Positions 1 to 8,844 of a stretch of DNA of 64,000 nucleotides are shown one piece after another (within the stretch, counting starts at the first letter, position 1; every line of letters starts with the position of its first letter). The notes under the pieces are model-generated. The model searched no databases. It was not told the DNA's origin and saw only the letters and a program-made list of their open reading frames with translations. Where the stretch lies: contig NZ_CP169244.1 of NCBI RefSeq assembly GCF_041902385.1, positions 3,224,001-3,288,000 of the forward strand, in the 5' to 3' direction. The stretch comes from Arcticibacter sp041902385. Its GTDB lineage: Bacteria > Bacteroidota > Bacteroidia > Sphingobacteriales > Sphingobacteriaceae. The translations under genes and the position numbers were made by a program.

Positions 1-819
1 AAAATCTCCTCGTTCGCTCTTTTTAGCTTTGTAATAACAGCATCACCATCCCAGGCACAGGTGTGGAAGAAAATCCAGAGGAGTGTCGAGGACAAGGCCG
101 GTAAGGCCGTAGAAAACGTTATCAATGGAAAGAAGTCAAGCGCTTCTGCATCTCAAACTACTGGTGCTTCTTCCGGAGATACCCGACGGGCAGAAGAAGA
201 AGCTTATGCTTTTGTGCCGGGCACGAAAGTAATCTTTGAATCAGACTTCAAGCGGGATGTGAAGGGAAGGATGCCCCGCAGATGGAAGTCGAGCGGCGCT
301 GGCAGCATAACTTCTATCGCCGATGTGCCGGGCAACTGGCTGAGTCTCGCGGAAAAGACTACTTATAAGATTGACAGCCTGTTCAATACCCCTGGCAACT
401 TTACCGTCGAGTTTGACCTTTTGACGCGTAGCGCCGAGAGTGCTGACATTGGAAGCATGTCCTTTGGCTTTGCTCGTGATAATTCAGTTAGGAACCACCT
501 GACGGATGCCTACAATGGAAATGCCATCACCAACACGCAGCTGCATTTTCATAACAGGGAGATCACGAACTCGAGCAGCGATACCGAAATTTATAATACG
601 CTGGACTTTCCTCTTGCAAACTATGCAAACAGTTTGCTGCACGTCGCTATTTCCGTCGAAGGTGAAGTAATGAGTGTTTATCTGAACAAGTCGAAGGTGT
701 TGGATACGCGGATGTTTAAACCCGGAGCACCGAAGTATTTTTACCTCACAGCTCCTTTCTCTTACGACCAGCAATCAAAAGTGTATTTTGGGAATTTTGT
801 AATGGCAGCTCTTCCTTAG
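1..819 (+). CDS. Secreted protein of unknown function, 5' end outside window
   Basis: The reading frame is open from base 1, so the gene starts upstream of the window. The first visible residues (KISSFALFSFVITASPSQAQ) are the hydrophobic core and AQ-type cleavage site of a signal peptide, so the GTG at 61 is not the start. The mature protein begins with a polar, lysine-rich stretch and continues as a roughly 190-residue beta-rich domain that resembles a concanavalin/LamG-like sandwich. In some Bacteroidota such a domain precedes an OmpA domain, but none is present here because the protein stops at 819. No catalytic motif is visible. It is exported; function unknown. Confidence 0.7.
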   Translation, partial: KISSFALFSFVITASPSQAQVWKKIQRSVEDKAGKAVENVINGKKSSASASQTTGASSGDTRRAEEEAYAFVPGTKVIFESDFKRDVKGRMPRRWKSSGAGSITSIADVPGNWLSLAEKTTYKIDSLFNTPGNFTVEFDLLTRSAESADIGSMSFGFARDNSVRNHLTDAYNGNAITNTQLHFHNREITNSSSDTEIYNTLDFPLANYANSLLHVAISVEGEVMSVYLNKSKVLDTRMFKPGAPKYFYLTAPFSYDQQSKVYFGNFVMAALP

Positions 820-870
820 CTGCCACTTTTATCATCGTCTGGGTGCATATCATTAATGTTTTTTCGTCTC

Positions 871-2034
871 TCAAACAACCTCTATTGACTTTGCGGCGTC
901 CATTGCACGTTGTTTTATTACGTCTACGTCTGCCTCCGGCCTGTCATAAGTGAGCACGACGCCCATGCGGCGGTTTGGCCTGGCGATCGGTTTTCCGAAG
1001 AGGCGAATGTCGGTCTTTGGTTGCCCGAGAACCTTTTCGAGGCCGGTAAATGCCGGATTGACTCCTTCTGCTTTCGCCAGGATGACTGAGCTTGCTCCGT
1101 TCCGTTCGTGCGTAATCTCTGCTATGGGCAGGCCTAAAACAGCCCGTGCGTGCAGTTCAAACTCCGACAGGTTTTGCGTGCCGGCAAGCGTCACCATTCC
1201 TGTGTCGTGCGGACGTGGCGACAGTTCTGAGAAATAAACACCTTCGTCTGCCAGGAAAAACTCGACTCCCCAGATCCCAGATCCGGTGAGTGCACGCGTC
1301 ACCTTCTCTGCCATATCCTGTGCTTCTTTCACATGTTCTTCACTGACCGCTGCCGGCTGCCAGCTTTCCTGATAGTCGCCGTTCTCCTGGCGGTGTCCGA
1401 TGGGCAGGCAAAACAGCGTGTTGCCGTTATCCTGCGTAACGGTGAGCAGGGTGATTTCGGAATTGAATTTCACAAAAGCCTCTACGATCACTTCCGACTG
1501 GTCGCCACGCTTGCCGCTTTGGGCGTACTCCCATGCTGTAGCAATGTCGGCTTCATTTTTAATGACCGACTGGCCCTTGCCGGAAGAGGACATGAGCGGT
1601 TTTACCACGCAGGGCATACCTACCACTGCCACAGCTTCTTTCAGTTCCTGCAGATTGTTCGCATAGCGGTAAGCGGCGGTACGCAGGCCGAGCTCTTTCG
1701 CCGCCAGGTCTCTGATGGCTTTTCTGTTCATCGTGAAGTTAGCAGCTTTGGCACTGGGAACCACGCGGATACCTTGCTTCTCATAGTCGTAAAAACGCTC
1801 TGTCCGTATTGCTTCAATTTCCGGTACAATAATGTCGGGACGATGTTTGGCCACAATGCGATCAAGCTCTGCACCATCCAGCATGTTGATTACTTCACGC
1901 TCATCCGCCACCTGCTGAGCAGGCGCCTCGTTGTATGAATCTACTGCTATAATGTGTTGTCCCAGTCTCTGGGCTGCGATAACAAATTCCTTACCCAGCT
2001 CTCCTGAGCCTAAAAGCATGATCTTCTTTTGCAT
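871..2034 (-). CDS. purT: Formate-dependent phosphoribosylglycinamide formyltransferase (GAR transformylase 2)
   Basis: This enzyme makes formyl-GAR from GAR, formate and ATP in purine synthesis, independently of folate. At 387 residues it matches the usual PurT length of about 390. The N-terminal nucleotide-binding motif LLGSGELGKE, the ATP-grasp lysine region CVVKPLMSSSGKGQS (about residues 143-157) and the metal-binding segment GVEFFLADEG followed by ELSPRPHDTG (about 255-280) are all present. It is a cytosolic, single-gene unit transcribed leftwards and convergent with the preceding secreted-protein gene. Start ATG at 2034 gives the expected N-terminus. Confidence 0.96.
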   Translation of the reverse strand: MQKKIMLLGSGELGKEFVIAAQRLGQHIIAVDSYNEAPAQQVADEREVINMLDGAELDRIVAKHRPDIIVPEIEAIRTERFYDYEKQGIRVVPSAKAANFTMNRKAIRDLAAKELGLRTAAYRYANNLQELKEAVAVVGMPCVVKPLMSSSGKGQSVIKNEADIATAWEYAQSGKRGDQSEVIVEAFVKFNSEITLLTVTQDNGNTLFCLPIGHRQENGDYQESWQPAAVSEEHVKEAQDMAEKVTRALTGSGIWGVEFFLADEGVYFSELSPRPHDTGMVTLAGTQNLSEFELHARAVLGLPIAEITHERNGASSVILAKAEGVNPAFTGLEKVLGQPKTDIRLFGKPIARPNRRMGVVLTYDRPEADVDVIKQRAMDAAKSIEVV

Positions 2035-2118
2035 AAACCGAAAAAATATGAAGGCTCAAAGCTACAAAAACGCGGGTTAAAATGCCGGTATTGATCTCGG
2101 AAATAGTTCTGGGATGGA

Positions 2119-2152
2119 ATGCTGAACAAAGTAAACTGACATGCTGAACAAA
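2119..2152 (+). promoter_or_regulatory. Paired 12-bp direct repeats, probable AraC-family operator
   Basis: ATGCTGAACAAA occurs perfectly at 2119-2130 and 2141-2152, a 22-bp period or about two helical turns on the same face. This is the usual layout of AraC-family half-sites. They lie 22 bp upstream of a TAAATTTG -7 element (2174-2181) in front of the SDR gene, whose downstream neighbour is an AraC regulator. Binding by that regulator is inferred. Confidence 0.6.
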
Positions 2153-2173
2153 ACTCCCTCTTTTATCAGAAGC

Positions 2174-2181
2174 TAAATTTG
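2174..2181 (+). promoter_or_regulatory. Bacteroidota -7 element (TAAATTTG) for the SDR gene
   Basis: The octamer fits the Bacteroidota -7 consensus TAnnTTTG and lies 25 bp before the ATG at 2207. No clear TTTG -33 element is found at the right distance, which fits an activator-dependent promoter with the paired repeats just upstream. Confidence 0.5.
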
Positions 2182-2206
2182 TTCTATAACATTTAATCAA
2201 AAACAA

Positions 2207-3219
2207 ATGAAAAAAAACAATTATCAAGGCGCGCTTCAGAGACCACTGGGCTCAGGATTTAATGCAGCGTCAACAGCAAGTGAAGTAATCAAAGGAATTG
2301 ACCTAAGGGGCAAAATTGCAGTAGTCACCGGGGGAAACACCGGTATTGGTCTGGAGACGACAAAGATACTTGCAGGGGCTGGCGCCACTGTTATAGTTCC
2401 CGCCCGGGACATAGAAAAAGCAAAGAGGAACCTGGAGGGAGTGCCGGGAGTAGAGCTGGAGCGGATGGACCTCGTTGATCTTGAGTCTGTTGATGCTTTT
2501 GCTGCCAGGTTCCTTGAATCAGGCAGACCGCTGCATCTGCTGATCAATAACGCCGGTATTATGTGGGTGCCTTTGCAAAGGGATGCCCGGGGAATTGAAT
2601 CGCAGCTAGCCACCAATTATTTGGCACAGTTTCAGTTGGTCGCCCGCTTGTGGCCTGCACTTAAAAAGCCGGGGGAGCAAGGGTTGTCAACGTATCCTCA
2701 TACGGGCACCAGATGGCTCCTTTCAATTTCGAAGATCCGAATTTTGAGCACAGGGAGTATGAGACATTACTGGCTTACGGACAGTCTAAGACCGCATGCA
2801 ATTTATTCGCGCTGGAACTGGATAGTTTAGCCAAGCGGTTTCAAGTAAGGGCATATTCGCTGCACCCTGGCTCCGTGCATGGGACTGAACTGGGCAGGGA
2901 CGCTTCAACAGACCTGTTTAAGCAGATGGGATTCTTTGATGAAGATGGAAATATCCGTCCGGAAATTGTCAGAAGCCTGAAAACCGTTCCGCAAGGAGCT
3001 GCTACTAGCGTCTGGTGTGTGACCAGCCCCTTGCTCGACGACATTGGCGGGGTTTACTGTGAAGATGCAGATATAGCGGAATTAGATCCGGGGAAATTAG
3101 GAGAAGGTAGTGGCTTTGGGGCACGTGGGGTACAGGAGTATTCGTTAGACGAAGGCGACGCCAAAAAGCTATGGGCTCTGAGCGAGCAGATGACGGGTGT
3201 TAAATTCAATGTTGAATGA
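2207..3219 (+). pseudogene. Short-chain dehydrogenase/reductase, apparent -1 frameshift
   Basis: A classical NAD(P)-dependent SDR. The first frame carries the Rossmann motif TGGNTGIG (about residue 45) and NNAG; the second carries the catalytic YGQSK and the rest of the fold to 3219. The frames join in the A5 run at 2663-2667: one extra A restores LKKAGGARVVNVSSYG, exactly the SDR strand that ends in the catalytic serine. The intact protein would be about 337 residues, similar to light-dependent-protochlorophyllide-reductase-like or WW-oxidoreductase-like SDRs. The gene is probably functional in the organism if the lost base is a sequencing error. The AraC gene follows after 70 bp and likely controls it. 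Confidence 0.85.
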
Positions 3220-3289
3220 GAGCTTACCCTCGGGCCAACAGCGCAGATTGCTTTACGAAAGTCGGGCAAAAACGAATAACTTTATTTTA

Positions 3290-4093
3290 ATGGAACATGT
3301 ATCGAGATACCTGTGCAAGGATATCAAGCTTTCTTGCTATGAGGATAGACTCTTTAAGTCCGATTTGATATTTGAGGATCACATGCTGGTATGGTTTATT
3401 TCTGGGGAGACGAAAATTATTCAGGCGGATTCAACGTTGAGTTTTAAAACGGGCGATATTTTTCTGATTCCCAGGAATGAACTGGCTACCATCATCAATT
3501 ATCCGCGGAGCGGCCTGCCGCACAAGACCGTGGTGATGCATTTGTCTGCCGAGCGGTTGAGAAGGTTCTATGAGAAAATAGAGGTCAGGAAAAAGAATCC
3601 TCGGGGTCACAAAATTTACACCTTCAACAATCATCCGCTTCTTGAAAGTTGCCTGGCCTCGCTGATACCATATTTCGATCTGGAAGGGGAGTTTCCGGAA
3701 AGTCTTGCCTCCTTGAAAATTGCGGAAGCTATCAATATTTTGCGGATGATCGAGCCTGAGGTAGACAGTGTTCTGGCTAATTTTGACGCTCCCGGTAAAA
3801 TTGATCTGGTTGATTTCATGCAGCGCAATTTTATGTTCAACATGCCAATGGAGAAATGGGGCTATCTGACCGGCCGCAGCCTGTCTACTTTTAACAGGGA
3901 TTTTAAAAAGCTTTTTAATACGAGTCCTCAAAAATGGCTGACCGAGAAAAGGCTGGCGCTGGCTTACTATCAGCTGAGAGAAAAGAAGAAGAAACCTACA
4001 GAGGTTTATCTTGAAGCAGGTTTTGAGGACCTGTCGCACTTTTCGTTTGCTTTTAAAAAGAAGTATGGGGTATCGCCAGGTCACCTGGTGTAG
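3290..4093 (+). CDS. AraC-family transcriptional regulator
   Basis: A 267-residue regulator with an N-terminal cupin-like sensing domain (about 1-150; FKTGDIFLIPRNELAT is typical) and a C-terminal double helix-turn-helix (about 170-267; GYLTGRSLSTFNRDFKK and EAGFEDLSHFSFAFKKKYG are the two recognition segments). An earlier in-frame ATG at 3197 would overlap the SDR gene. The ATG at 3290 is chosen because MEHVSRYLCKDIKLSCYED is the usual start of this subfamily. The paired direct repeats before the SDR gene are its likely target. Its ligand is unknown. Confidence 0.88.
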   Translation: MEHVSRYLCKDIKLSCYEDRLFKSDLIFEDHMLVWFISGETKIIQADSTLSFKTGDIFLIPRNELATIINYPRSGLPHKTVVMHLSAERLRRFYEKIEVRKKNPRGHKIYTFNNHPLLESCLASLIPYFDLEGEFPESLASLKIAEAINILRMIEPEVDSVLANFDAPGKIDLVDFMQRNFMFNMPMEKWGYLTGRSLSTFNRDFKKLFNTSPQKWLTEKRLALAYYQLREKKKKPTEVYLEAGFEDLSHFSFAFKKKYGVSPGHLV

Positions 4094-4195
4094 ATGTTTT
4101 TGGAGAGATTTGCATATCGCGTCAATTCGTGACGCAGGTCCTTTTTTACTTTTCTGAGAAGCTCTACTTTCGCGCCTCACTTAGATAATATTCAA

Positions 4196-4786
4196 ATGAA
4201 AGAAGAAAGAGAAGTAACTCTGAAAGATTCGTACGCTAATCCCGGACCGCTTGGCCTTTTTGCATTCGGTATGACCACGGTGTTATTAAATATCCATAAC
4301 GCCGGTTTTTTTGAACTTAATTCCATGATCCTGGCGATGGGCATATTTTATGGAGGTATCGCGCAGGTCATTGCAGGCATTGTTGAAGCTAAGAAGAACA
4401 ATACCTTCGGATTTACTGCTTTTACGTCCTACGGTTTCTTCTGGCTTTCGTTTGTCGGGCTTCTGGTACTCCCTAAACTCGGATGGGCTGCTCCTGCATC
4501 CTCTACCGGACTTGTTGCTTACCTGACCATGTGGGGTATATTCACCTTGCTGCTTTTTCTGGCAACATTGAAGAAGAACAGAGCACTGCAGCTCGTGTTT
4601 GGCTCTCTGACCCTGCTGTTCTTTTTGCTGGCTATTGGCGATTTTACCGAAAATGCGGGTATTAAAACGTTCGCCGGTTATGAAGGGATCCTCTGCGGAG
4701 CTATTGCCATCTACACTGCTATTGCGGAGGTGCTCAATGAAGTTTGGGGAAGGGAGATACTGCCGATCGGGCATGTAAAGAAGTAA
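4196..4786 (+). CDS. Acetate uptake transporter, GPR1/FUN34/SatP family
   Basis: A 196-residue inner-membrane protein with six predicted hydrophobic segments. The family signature NPGPLGLFAFG (about residues 10-20) is close to the NPAPLGL motif that lines the acetate path in SatP. Such proteins carry acetate, and sometimes succinate, with protons. The gene stands alone, 102 bp after the AraC gene, and may have its own promoter: TACTTTCG near 4167 is one mismatch from the -7 consensus. Substrate is inferred from family. Confidence 0.9.
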   Translation: MKEEREVTLKDSYANPGPLGLFAFGMTTVLLNIHNAGFFELNSMILAMGIFYGGIAQVIAGIVEAKKNNTFGFTAFTSYGFFWLSFVGLLVLPKLGWAAPASSTGLVAYLTMWGIFTLLLFLATLKKNRALQLVFGSLTLLFFLLAIGDFTENAGIKTFAGYEGILCGAIAIYTAIAEVLNEVWGREILPIGHVKK

Positions 4787-4949
4787 TTGTGGCCCCATGA
4801 AGAACCTTCAGGACCTTTGTTCTCAATTGAAAGAAAGTCAGAATGCGAGGGGCTGTTTCACCTTCGTTACAAAGAGCTTAGTTTAGCAATCTATGACTAT
4901 ATTCGGATCAAAACTTTAAGCAAGAATAACTTCGATTTTTTAGTGCTGT

Positions 4950-6308
4950 ATGAAAAGATGTGTATTTTTTATTTTAATTGCCTTTAGCTGCATTTCCTGG
5001 CGCCCTTCAGCTCAGAAAGAACCTTCCCGTGAGGAGAAGCGCGATAGCATACTGAAGAACATTGTGCCTCCCAAAATCTCAGCAAATAAGGTCCTGCTCA
5101 CGGACTTTGGCGCTGCGGGTGATTCTTCGACCGACTGTAAACCTGCTTTCGACAAAGCCATCCGGGCCTGCAAGGCGAAGAAAGGGGGAAGGATCGTTGT
5201 GCCTGCAGGAACTTATATTATTAAAGGCCCTATTCACCTGATCAGTAATCTTTGTATTGATTTACAGAAGGGGTCGAAGCTGGTCTTTGGTACCAATCCA
5301 TCCGATTATCTGCCTGCCGTTCTTACGAGCTGGGAAGGCACCTTCCTCTATAACTACAGCCCGTTCATTTATGGCTACCAGCTGGAGAACGTGGCGATTA
5401 TAGGAGAGGGAGTGATAGACGGGAATTCGCGCGATTCTTTCAGTCTCTGGAGTGACAAGCAAAAAGACAGTCAGCTTTTAAGCCGGAAGATGAATCACGA
5501 GAACACGCCTTTGAAGGACCGAAAGTTTGGAAAAGGATATTTTCTTCGTCCGCATCTGATCCAGTTCTTCGAGTGTAAGAATATCCTGGTAGAGGGGTTA
5601 ACCATTACCAATTCTCCTTTCTGGTGTGTGCATATTCTGAAGTCGGAGAACTTCACCGCAAGAAAGGTGAAGTTTAATGCGTTTAACAAGAATAACGACG
5701 GCTTCGATCCGGAGTACTCGAAGAATATTCTGATTGAGGACATCGACTTTAACAATGGCGATGATAACGTAGCCATTAAAGCAGGAAGGGATCACGAAGG
5801 GAGAAGTACCGCTATACCGTCGGAGAATATCATTATCCGCAATTGCCGGTTTAAGGGACTGCACGGCGTAGTGATCGGCAGTGAGATGTCGGCTGGTGTA
5901 CAGAATGTTTTCGTAGAGAACTGCAGTTACGGGGGCTATTGCAAGCGTGGCATATTTTTAAAATCCAATCCCGACCGTGGCGGTTATATCCGGAATATTT
6001 ATGTGAATGACGTCGAGTTCGGTGAAGTGGAGGACTGCTTCTTCATCACTTCTTATTACCACGGTGAAGGCAAAGGTTTTGAAACCGACATACGCGATGT
6101 GTTTGTAGAGAATGTAAAATGCCGCAGAGCAACGAACGCAGGTGTCGTTATTCAGGGCTATCCTTCAAAGAAAGTTAGGGATGTTCACTTATCGAATGTT
6201 ACGATCGACTCCGCGGCGACCGGATTAAGCCTTACTAATGCCGAGAATATTGTCTTTAATAATGTAGTTATCGGTGCAGAAGTGAAAGTGCCATCGCACG
6301 TGAAGTAG
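4950..6308 (+). CDS. Glycoside hydrolase family 28 (polygalacturonase-like), secreted
   Basis: A 452-residue parallel beta-helix enzyme with a signal peptide (about 1-21, ending in PSAQ). It has the GH28 opening LTDFGAAGDSSTDCKPAFDKA and all four active-site motifs: NNDGFDP (NTD-type), NGDDNVAIKAG (catalytic aspartate pair), LHGVVIGSEMS (GHG-type) and RGIFLKSN (RIK-type). It should hydrolyse alpha-1,4-galacturonic linkages of pectin, or related rhamnogalacturonan, in the periplasm or outside. There is no SusC/D pair beside it, so it is a stand-alone CAZyme. Downstream is a strong hairpin terminator. Confidence 0.92.
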   Translation: MKRCVFFILIAFSCISWRPSAQKEPSREEKRDSILKNIVPPKISANKVLLTDFGAAGDSSTDCKPAFDKAIRACKAKKGGRIVVPAGTYIIKGPIHLISNLCIDLQKGSKLVFGTNPSDYLPAVLTSWEGTFLYNYSPFIYGYQLENVAIIGEGVIDGNSRDSFSLWSDKQKDSQLLSRKMNHENTPLKDRKFGKGYFLRPHLIQFFECKNILVEGLTITNSPFWCVHILKSENFTARKVKFNAFNKNNDGFDPEYSKNILIEDIDFNNGDDNVAIKAGRDHEGRSTAIPSENIIIRNCRFKGLHGVVIGSEMSAGVQNVFVENCSYGGYCKRGIFLKSNPDRGGYIRNIYVNDVEFGEVEDCFFITSYYHGEGKGFETDIRDVFVENVKCRRATNAGVVIQGYPSKKVRDVHLSNVTIDSAATGLSLTNAENIVFNNVVIGAEVKVPSHVK

Positions 6309-6422
6309 AGGGGACAGAGGCTGCATTCCAGGTCCTGGAGAAAAGTGCTCTCGAAACACTAATTCTGCCAGGGGATTGCTAAAGCAATTGTGGCTTCAAG
6401 AATAGATTACTGCCATAATATC

Positions 6423-6466
6423 AAAAAAAGAGGCTGAACTCAGTTATGAGACAGCCTCTTTTTTTT
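6423..6466. terminator. Bidirectional rho-independent terminator
   Basis: An inverted repeat, AAAAAAAGAGGCTG paired with CAGCCTCTTTTTTTT, with a 15-base loop. It can end both the GH28 gene and the minus-strand gene remnant at 6493. It is almost identical, loop included, to the terminator at 15041-15077. Confidence 0.88.
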
Positions 6467-6492
6467 GTCGTCCGAAACCCGCGTACCTTTTG

Positions 6493-6600
6493 TTAATTGA
6501 ATACGGTGGAAACGTTGGTGATTTTCCAGCCTTTATTTGTGTTACTAACCGTTACATAGTTAATTCTGGTGAATTCATCAGAAGTCAAGCCGACAAGGGA
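6493..6600 (-). pseudogene. 3' remnant of a lumazine-binding/NTF2-like gene
   Basis: Read on the minus strand, this encodes INYVTVSNTNKGWKITNVST then VFN and a stop, matching the last residues of the intact gene at 15116-15544 (VNYVTISNTNQGWKITNVST, MFN). Similarity fades upstream with small indels, and no start or N-terminal part remains before the universal stress gene. It keeps the same terminator as the intact copy, so it is the tail of a duplicated gene. Confidence 0.75.
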
Positions 6601-6643
6601 TCGATACCGGAAGGTCCGCCTTGCTTTAACAGAATTTCAGTCG

Positions 6644-7492
6644 CTACAATACTGCTAGTACCGGGTAAGGAGATTCTTCTAGTATTTTCCGGGTGCCCGA
6701 GTTTCTAAACCATGAACGTAGTCCGTGGACTATTCTGGTCGGAACAACAATCAGGTCGGTCTTTTTATCTTCGGCCTGACTCATTACTTTCTTTACTGTA
6801 TTCGGACCTGCTTCTATCTCTTTCTCTATTTCCGCTGCCTTTTCCCGCGAGATCAGAGTCTGGGCAAGGTCGGCAAGCTGGTTTGCCAGTTCGATTTCCG
6901 ACGGCTTCTTTGCAGGGCTTACCGACGCGTATAGAGTTACGTTCGAATTGTTCTTTCTGATTATAGGCAGCGCAATGCCTGCGGAGAATGATTCGGAAGA
7001 GAAGGGGGCCAGAGAGAATAGCACGTTTTTAAAGTTGAAATTCCGGGAGCCCGCAGGGACAGTCAGGACGGGCCGCCCGATCATCCTTAGAAGCCGGTAT
7101 ACGCTTTGGCTCCTTTGAAAGGTGAACAGTGCCGGGCGTCGTTTCTTCTCAACAAGAATGAGGTCGCAATGAAAGTCGGCAGTTTTGGTAGCTATTGCCT
7201 GGTAGAGGGAGCCTGTAGCTAAGTGAAATAAGCAGCTAATTTCGTGTTCTTCCTGTATCTGCGCGGCCCTGCGTTCAAGGTCTTTGAGCAGGTCCGTCTG
7301 AGCAAGTAAGAACAACTCCAGGGTACGGGGATTTTTGCCAGGTGGTAAGACCAGGCTATTTCCTTCTGTCACATGGAGCAAGTGTAATGCCGCCTTATGC
7401 CTTTTGCACATTGCAATTCCTGTTGCCACAGCGCTTTCTGATGAGCTGGAAAAATTGAGAGGGATGAGAATATTTTTAATGGAGTTCTTCAT
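6644..7492 (-). CDS. Tandem-domain universal stress protein (UspA family)
   Basis: A 282-residue cytosolic protein with two Usp alpha/beta domains. The first begins MKNSIKNILIPLNFSSSSES. The second ends with the usual SGTRKILEESPYPVLAVL. The N-terminal extension to an ATG at 7510 (MKIHTH) is possible, but the ATG at 7492 gives the standard Usp start. The classic ATP-binding loop of the second domain is not clear, so nucleotide binding is uncertain. It sits near DUF421, copper-storage, antiporter, catalase and cstA genes, which fits a stress and stationary-phase neighbourhood. Confidence 0.87.
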   Translation of the reverse strand: MKNSIKNILIPLNFSSSSESAVATGIAMCKRHKAALHLLHVTEGNSLVLPPGKNPRTLELFLLAQTDLLKDLERRAAQIQEEHEISCLFHLATGSLYQAIATKTADFHCDLILVEKKRRPALFTFQRSQSVYRLLRMIGRPVLTVPAGSRNFNFKNVLFSLAPFSSESFSAGIALPIIRKNNSNVTLYASVSPAKKPSEIELANQLADLAQTLISREKAAEIEKEIEAGPNTVKKVMSQAEDKKTDLIVVPTRIVHGLRSWFRNSGTRKILEESPYPVLAVL

Positions 7493-7620
7493 ATGTGTAT
7501 GTATTTTCAAATAATAAATGTGGTTTTAAACAGCCGGTCGGTCTGAAGACAGCCTTGCCGGGAATGTGAGGATTCGTGGTTGGAGATGAGTCGTACCTGC
7601 AGATGATACCTAAGGTTCTT

Positions 7621-8157
7621 TCAGGTCGCTTGTATGTCACCCCATTTTACGTTAGACAAGGAAGATGAGGGATCGTTTAAAGATCCTTTCTTTAAAACGC
7701 TAAATTGTCCGTTAGATTCTATGACCACGGCTTCTGCATCCTGCAGATCAGAAACGCCCTGGCTTCTGAGAACAGAGCGTACTTCTGCCTCTGTTACCCT
7801 TTCTTTTTTCAAAGCTTCCCATAAAAAACTGCCTTTAAAGAAAATGAGCCTCGGTTCTGAGCTGATTAGTTTTGAGAATCGCGCTGACCTGACAGAAGCT
7901 GCAGCAAGTGAATATTGAAGAATGATTAAAAGTCCCAGTGCCGTTACTCCCTCAAGCAGGGCGACGTTTTTATTTAGTAAAACAGTCGCCAGAGTTGATC
8001 CAAGAGCAACGGTAACGATAAAATCAAACTCTTTCATCTGTGAAAGCGTCCGTTTTCCGGAGATCCTGAGCATCAGGATCAGTGAAAAATAAGCCAGTAT
8101 GCCTATTACCACGGTTCTTAGGATACTATCCCAGTTGTTAATGAAGATGTTTTCCAT
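7621..8157 (-). CDS. DUF421 (YetF-type) membrane protein
   Basis: 178 residues. The N-terminal part has about three membrane segments, including IVTVALGSTLATVLLNKN. A cytosolic domain follows with the family segments EPRLIFFKGSFLWEALKKERV and DAEAVVIESNGQFSVLKK. The Bacillus relatives are accessory membrane proteins of poorly known role, and no enzymatic motif is visible. The gene is transcribed leftwards, divergent from the copper-storage gene, and shares with it a 193-bp control region carrying direct repeats. Confidence 0.88.
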   Translation of the reverse strand: MENIFINNWDSILRTVVIGILAYFSLILMLRISGKRTLSQMKEFDFIVTVALGSTLATVLLNKNVALLEGVTALGLLIILQYSLAAASVRSARFSKLISSEPRLIFFKGSFLWEALKKERVTEAEVRSVLRSQGVSDLQDAEAVVIESNGQFSVLKKGSLNDPSSSLSNVKWGDIQAT

Positions 8158-8211
8158 GTAGTATTAATTGAAAATGCTTTCTTCTGTTTCCGGAATTTCA
8201 TATTCTCTCCT

Positions 8212-8305
8212 GATCTAATTCGTATTAGAGGAAAGCAGGCCGCCCAGTGGCGACCTGTTCGCGAGGCGCTGGGGCGGGATCTAATTTGTATTAGAGGAAA
8301 CCAGG
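8212..8305. repeat. Two 29-bp direct repeats with an internal CTAAT/ATTAG dyad
   Basis: Copies at 8212-8240 and 8277-8305 differ at only two bases. Each begins GATCTAATT and contains an inverted repeat, CTAAT and ATTAG, separated by four bases. They lie between the divergent DUF421 and copper-storage genes. They could be operator sites for a shared regulator or a small local duplication. The spacing is about 65 bp. Confidence 0.6.
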
Positions 8306-8350
8306 CGCGATACGATCTGTTAAACCATTGAACCATTAAAATTAATAACT

Positions 8351-8680
8351 ATGGGATATCACGAATGGAAATCTTGCATTGATGCCTGTCTTCAATGCGC
8401 CGCTGTCTGCAACCACTGCGCCAGCTCATGTACAAAGGAAGAAGATGTAAAAATGATGGCCAGGTGTATCGAGCTGGACATGCAATGTGCAGCGATCTGT
8501 TACGCTTCAGCACAGCTCATGAGTATGGGAAGTGCGCAGGCCCGGCAACTGTGTTCAATTTGTGCCGAGATCTGCGAAGCATGCGGTAATGAATGCGGAA
8601 AGCATCAGACCGAGCATTGTCAGGAATGTGCCCGCATTTGCAAAGAATGTGCTGAGCAGTGCAGAAAGATGGCAGCTTAA
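8351..8680 (+). CDS. Four-helix-bundle copper-storage protein (Csp/DUF326 family)
   Basis: A 109-residue protein with 19 cysteines, many in CxxxC spacing along helices (for example CIDACLQCAAVC, CSICAEICEACGNEC and CQECARICKECAEQC). This is the signature of Csp proteins, which bind many Cu(I) ions inside a four-helix bundle. No signal peptide is present, so it belongs to the cytosolic Csp3-like class. A terminator follows directly. The direct repeats upstream may be the binding sites of a metal-responsive regulator, but no regulator gene is adjacent. Metal identity is inferred from the family. Confidence 0.92.
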   Translation: MGYHEWKSCIDACLQCAAVCNHCASSCTKEEDVKMMARCIELDMQCAAICYASAQLMSMGSAQARQLCSICAEICEACGNECGKHQTEHCQECARICKECAEQCRKMAA

Positions 8681-8697
8681 AGCTGGCGCTTTAGGTT

Positions 8698-8722
8698 AAA
8701 TCCCTGCTATGCGGGGATTTTT
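8698..8722 (+). terminator. Rho-independent terminator after the copper-storage gene
   Basis: AAATCCCTGC and GCGGGGATTT pair with a three-base loop and one G-U pair, followed by a T-rich end. It lies 18 bp after the stop codon. Confidence 0.8.
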
Positions 8723-8844
8723 GAGCCTTATTACTCCCCCCAAACTCTACTTATATCTGTCCGGTTAACTGATCATTGTCCTGGGAAGAAGATAGTTGAA
8801 GAATAACAGCCCGGCGGTTGAGTCCATTCTTCCCCGTAGTTTAT

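Noticed and set aside
1333..1938. 201-codon frame opposite purT
   Set aside because: It lies antisense within a well-supported gene and shows no family motif.
3431..4180. 249-codon frame opposite the AraC gene
   Set aside because: It is antisense to a confident regulator gene, and its composition is that of a shadow frame.
4787..4987. 66-codon frame between satP-like and GH28 genes
   Set aside because: It overlaps the signal peptide of the GH28 gene and has no protein-like features.
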